Shown here in pieces: positions 62,458-64,000 of a DNA stretch of 64,000 nt. Under the pieces are notes generated by a model. The model made no database searches and was not told the DNA's origin. It saw nothing but the letters and a program-made list of their open reading frames with translations. Position 1 is the first letter of the stretch. Each line of letters opens with the position of its first letter. This stretch comes from Loxodes magnus (taxonomy: Eukaryota > Ciliophora > Karyorelictea > Loxodida > Loxodidae), in NCBI GenBank assembly GCA_946699065.1, contig CAMPDV010001231.1, positions 62,001-126,000 of the forward strand. The letters are read 5' to 3'. A program made the translations under genes and the position numbers.

Positions 62458-63689
62458 TTATTAACTCTAAAATTAGTATGTAAAGATATTTTAAAACTTT
62501 TTAAGATAGAAACAAAGTGACGATTACCATAATCATTTTTGAAAGTCCGAAAAAAGAGATTAAACTAGTTCACTCAGCAAAAAAGAACCAAAGAAGATTT
62601 TAAACTCAGAGATATTTTTGAATAAAAGTGTTAACAGTTAGAATGAAAGGTGAAGTGGTTTCAATAAGCACGATAATCTAATAGACTTACTCATCAAATT
62701 TATAGAATATAATAAAACCTAATTCATGGACCAAAACGTGCTTGGACTAGAAAGATAATTTTCTCATTTTTAAAAGCTTAGGAATGAGTTAACCTAAATC
62801 TGAATAGCCATTTTCTTGACATCTATACATCAGACATATTTCACTTCAATTACTTCTTCAATCAGACTATTAACTCCTGTCGTAAATCTCTCACTTTTTT
62901 TTATGCAAAGCAAAATTCTTCCCTCTTTTATATTGGGTATAGAAATAATAAAATCGTTGATCTTTTTAGCAGCAATTCTGTTAGGACCGAATTTTAAGTA
63001 ATAGTAAGAAAAATCTTTATTTTTTAGCCTGAGATAACAAAGTTTTGGATGAAACTCTAAATGTTAAGTATTTAACTATGAAATTAAGCTTAGCAGGATT
63101 ATAAAAACTTACACTTATAAAATATATAGACTGATTAATAAAAACGCCAGCTTAATTTGCTTCTGTTTTGTGAAAATCCCTGTACATTTGAACAAATAAT
63201 AAACTCCTGATAAAATTAAAAGCTGCTATAAGCCTTTTATTCTATGATAATTATAAGCAAATAATAGAAGCAGGATATAACTTGATTGCAATAGGCATAG
63301 CTAGCATTTCTTAGTGTATCGAATTAGAAAATTCTTCAATTTAAGAGCTTTAACCAAATAATCACACCTAGAAATATGAGAAAATGGCCCAATATGTTGA
63401 GTATTTTGTTAAGGTTTAGCATCATTTAATCTTCCATGAGAAAAATTTTTTCCCGTACTTCTGAATCTACTTACTTTGATAGTATATAGAATAAACTCAT
63501 TTTCGTTCTTTTATATCTTTAAAGCTTGACAAACTCTAAATAAAATAGACATTCTTCTTATTTGTAGGTTCAATAGTTCTTTCTAAAATCTTTATTTTAA
63601 CTGTAGGTTTTAGGTAACTTACCATCTTCTATTTTTTTTATTTACTTGGCAATTTAGAATCTACCTTTTCTTTAGTTCCTATCTTGATA

Positions 63690-63785
63690 TAGAAGATCTT
63701 ATTTAAAAAGAAATGCATTTTAATATTTTTGGAGTTAATATGCAAATAAAGCAATGGCTAATAAAGAGCAAAATTTAAAAGCTAA
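63690..63785. other. Short block 2-specific insertion
   Basis: Roughly 80-100 bp of AT-rich sequence present here but not at the matching place in block 1 (about 45019-45030). No flanking duplication or motif identifies its origin. Confidence 0.6.
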
Positions 63786-64000
63786 AAAACAGTATTTTAA
63801 GGGATATTTTTGATGATATGGCTTTACTTTTGGTTAGCAATTTGATTGGCTATATTGGTAGTAATATTGGAAGTAATTTTAATTTTGTTAGAATTCTTCA
63901 GTTGATTACTAAGTATTAATAAAGATTTGATATAGTTAAAAGGAGGTATTAGTTTGGTTTAAGTGTAGATAGTTTAGTTTAATTTTAGATAGTATTGAAT

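Larger units (their letters stand above)
46917..64000. repeat. Large direct duplication, block 2 (cut by the window end)
   Basis: Second copy of the block starting at 29431. The offset is 17486 at the left, about 17460-17471 around the RING-kelch gene and 18671 after the satellite. Differences from block 1 are no 320-bp retroposon, a longer satellite, a 797-bp unrelated segment at 58154-58950, and an insertion of about 80-100 bp near 63690-63785. The copy reaches the window end still in homology (equivalent to 45246). Confidence 0.95.

Noticed and set aside
1..64000. Tetrahymena-type code with all TGA-bearing genes as decayed germline pseudogenes
   Set aside because: Possible in principle, since TGG to TGA is a common decay step, but the RING-kelch frame is otherwise intact over 481 codons in two copies, all its internal TGAs fit Trp, and TGG/TGA exchanges occur in both directions between copies.

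Overview
The window looks like nuclear DNA of a ciliate. It is very AT-rich. Under the standard code there is no long open frame, but several long, domain-bearing frames appear once TAA and TAG are read as Gln. The sequence goes further: in the best genes, in-frame TGA sits where the protein family wants Trp (RING finger, kelch blades, WD40 blades, a retroelement C-terminus). At three codons the two copies of a duplicated block differ as TGG versus TGA, in one case next to CAA versus TAA. The simplest reading is a code with UAR = Gln and UGA = Trp, with UGA also serving as the stop. That code is known from karyorelictean ciliates (Loxodes, Parduczia) and the heterotrich Condylostoma. I cannot name the species. 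Because this code has no unambiguous stop, an open frame by itself proves nothing here; calls rest on domains, on residue make-up and on frame conservation between copies.

Layout. 1-5.85 kb: AT-rich sequence with one intact tRNA-Leu(AAG) and a perfect 40-bp x 14 minisatellite. 5.9-6.7 kb and 15.75-16.75 kb: two short retroposons, each flanked by a perfect 15-16 bp target-site duplication and each encoding a coiled-coil protein with a CCHC knuckle. 7-15 kb: gene-poor DNA with a few coding-like patches. 17.7-19.6 kb (minus): relic of a LINE ORF2 with endonuclease and C-terminal part but no reverse-transcriptase core. 20.4-28 kb: two direct copies of a 2-kb repeat, the second abutting a third, diverged copy of a gene fragment found downstream.

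29.4-64 kb: two direct copies of a block with a period of about 17.5 kb (29431-45246 and 46917-64000, the second cut by the window end). Each carries, in order, a WD40 remnant (+), a coding-like patch (+), an unrecognised gene (-), a RING-linker-kelch gene (-), a roughly 100-bp satellite array, a TRIM-like RING/B-box/coiled-coil gene (-) and an unrecognised gene (+). Block 1 also shows a third CCHC retroelement ORF (45.5-46.6 kb, minus). The blocks differ by a 320-bp retroposon present only in block 1, by a replacement that truncates the TRIM-like gene in block 2, and by patches of divergence alternating with near-identity.

The RING and TRIM-like products look like E3 ubiquitin ligases with substrate-binding kelch or coiled-coil parts, so the block may be an expanding ubiquitin-ligase cluster in repeat-rich DNA. 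That role is inferred from domains only.
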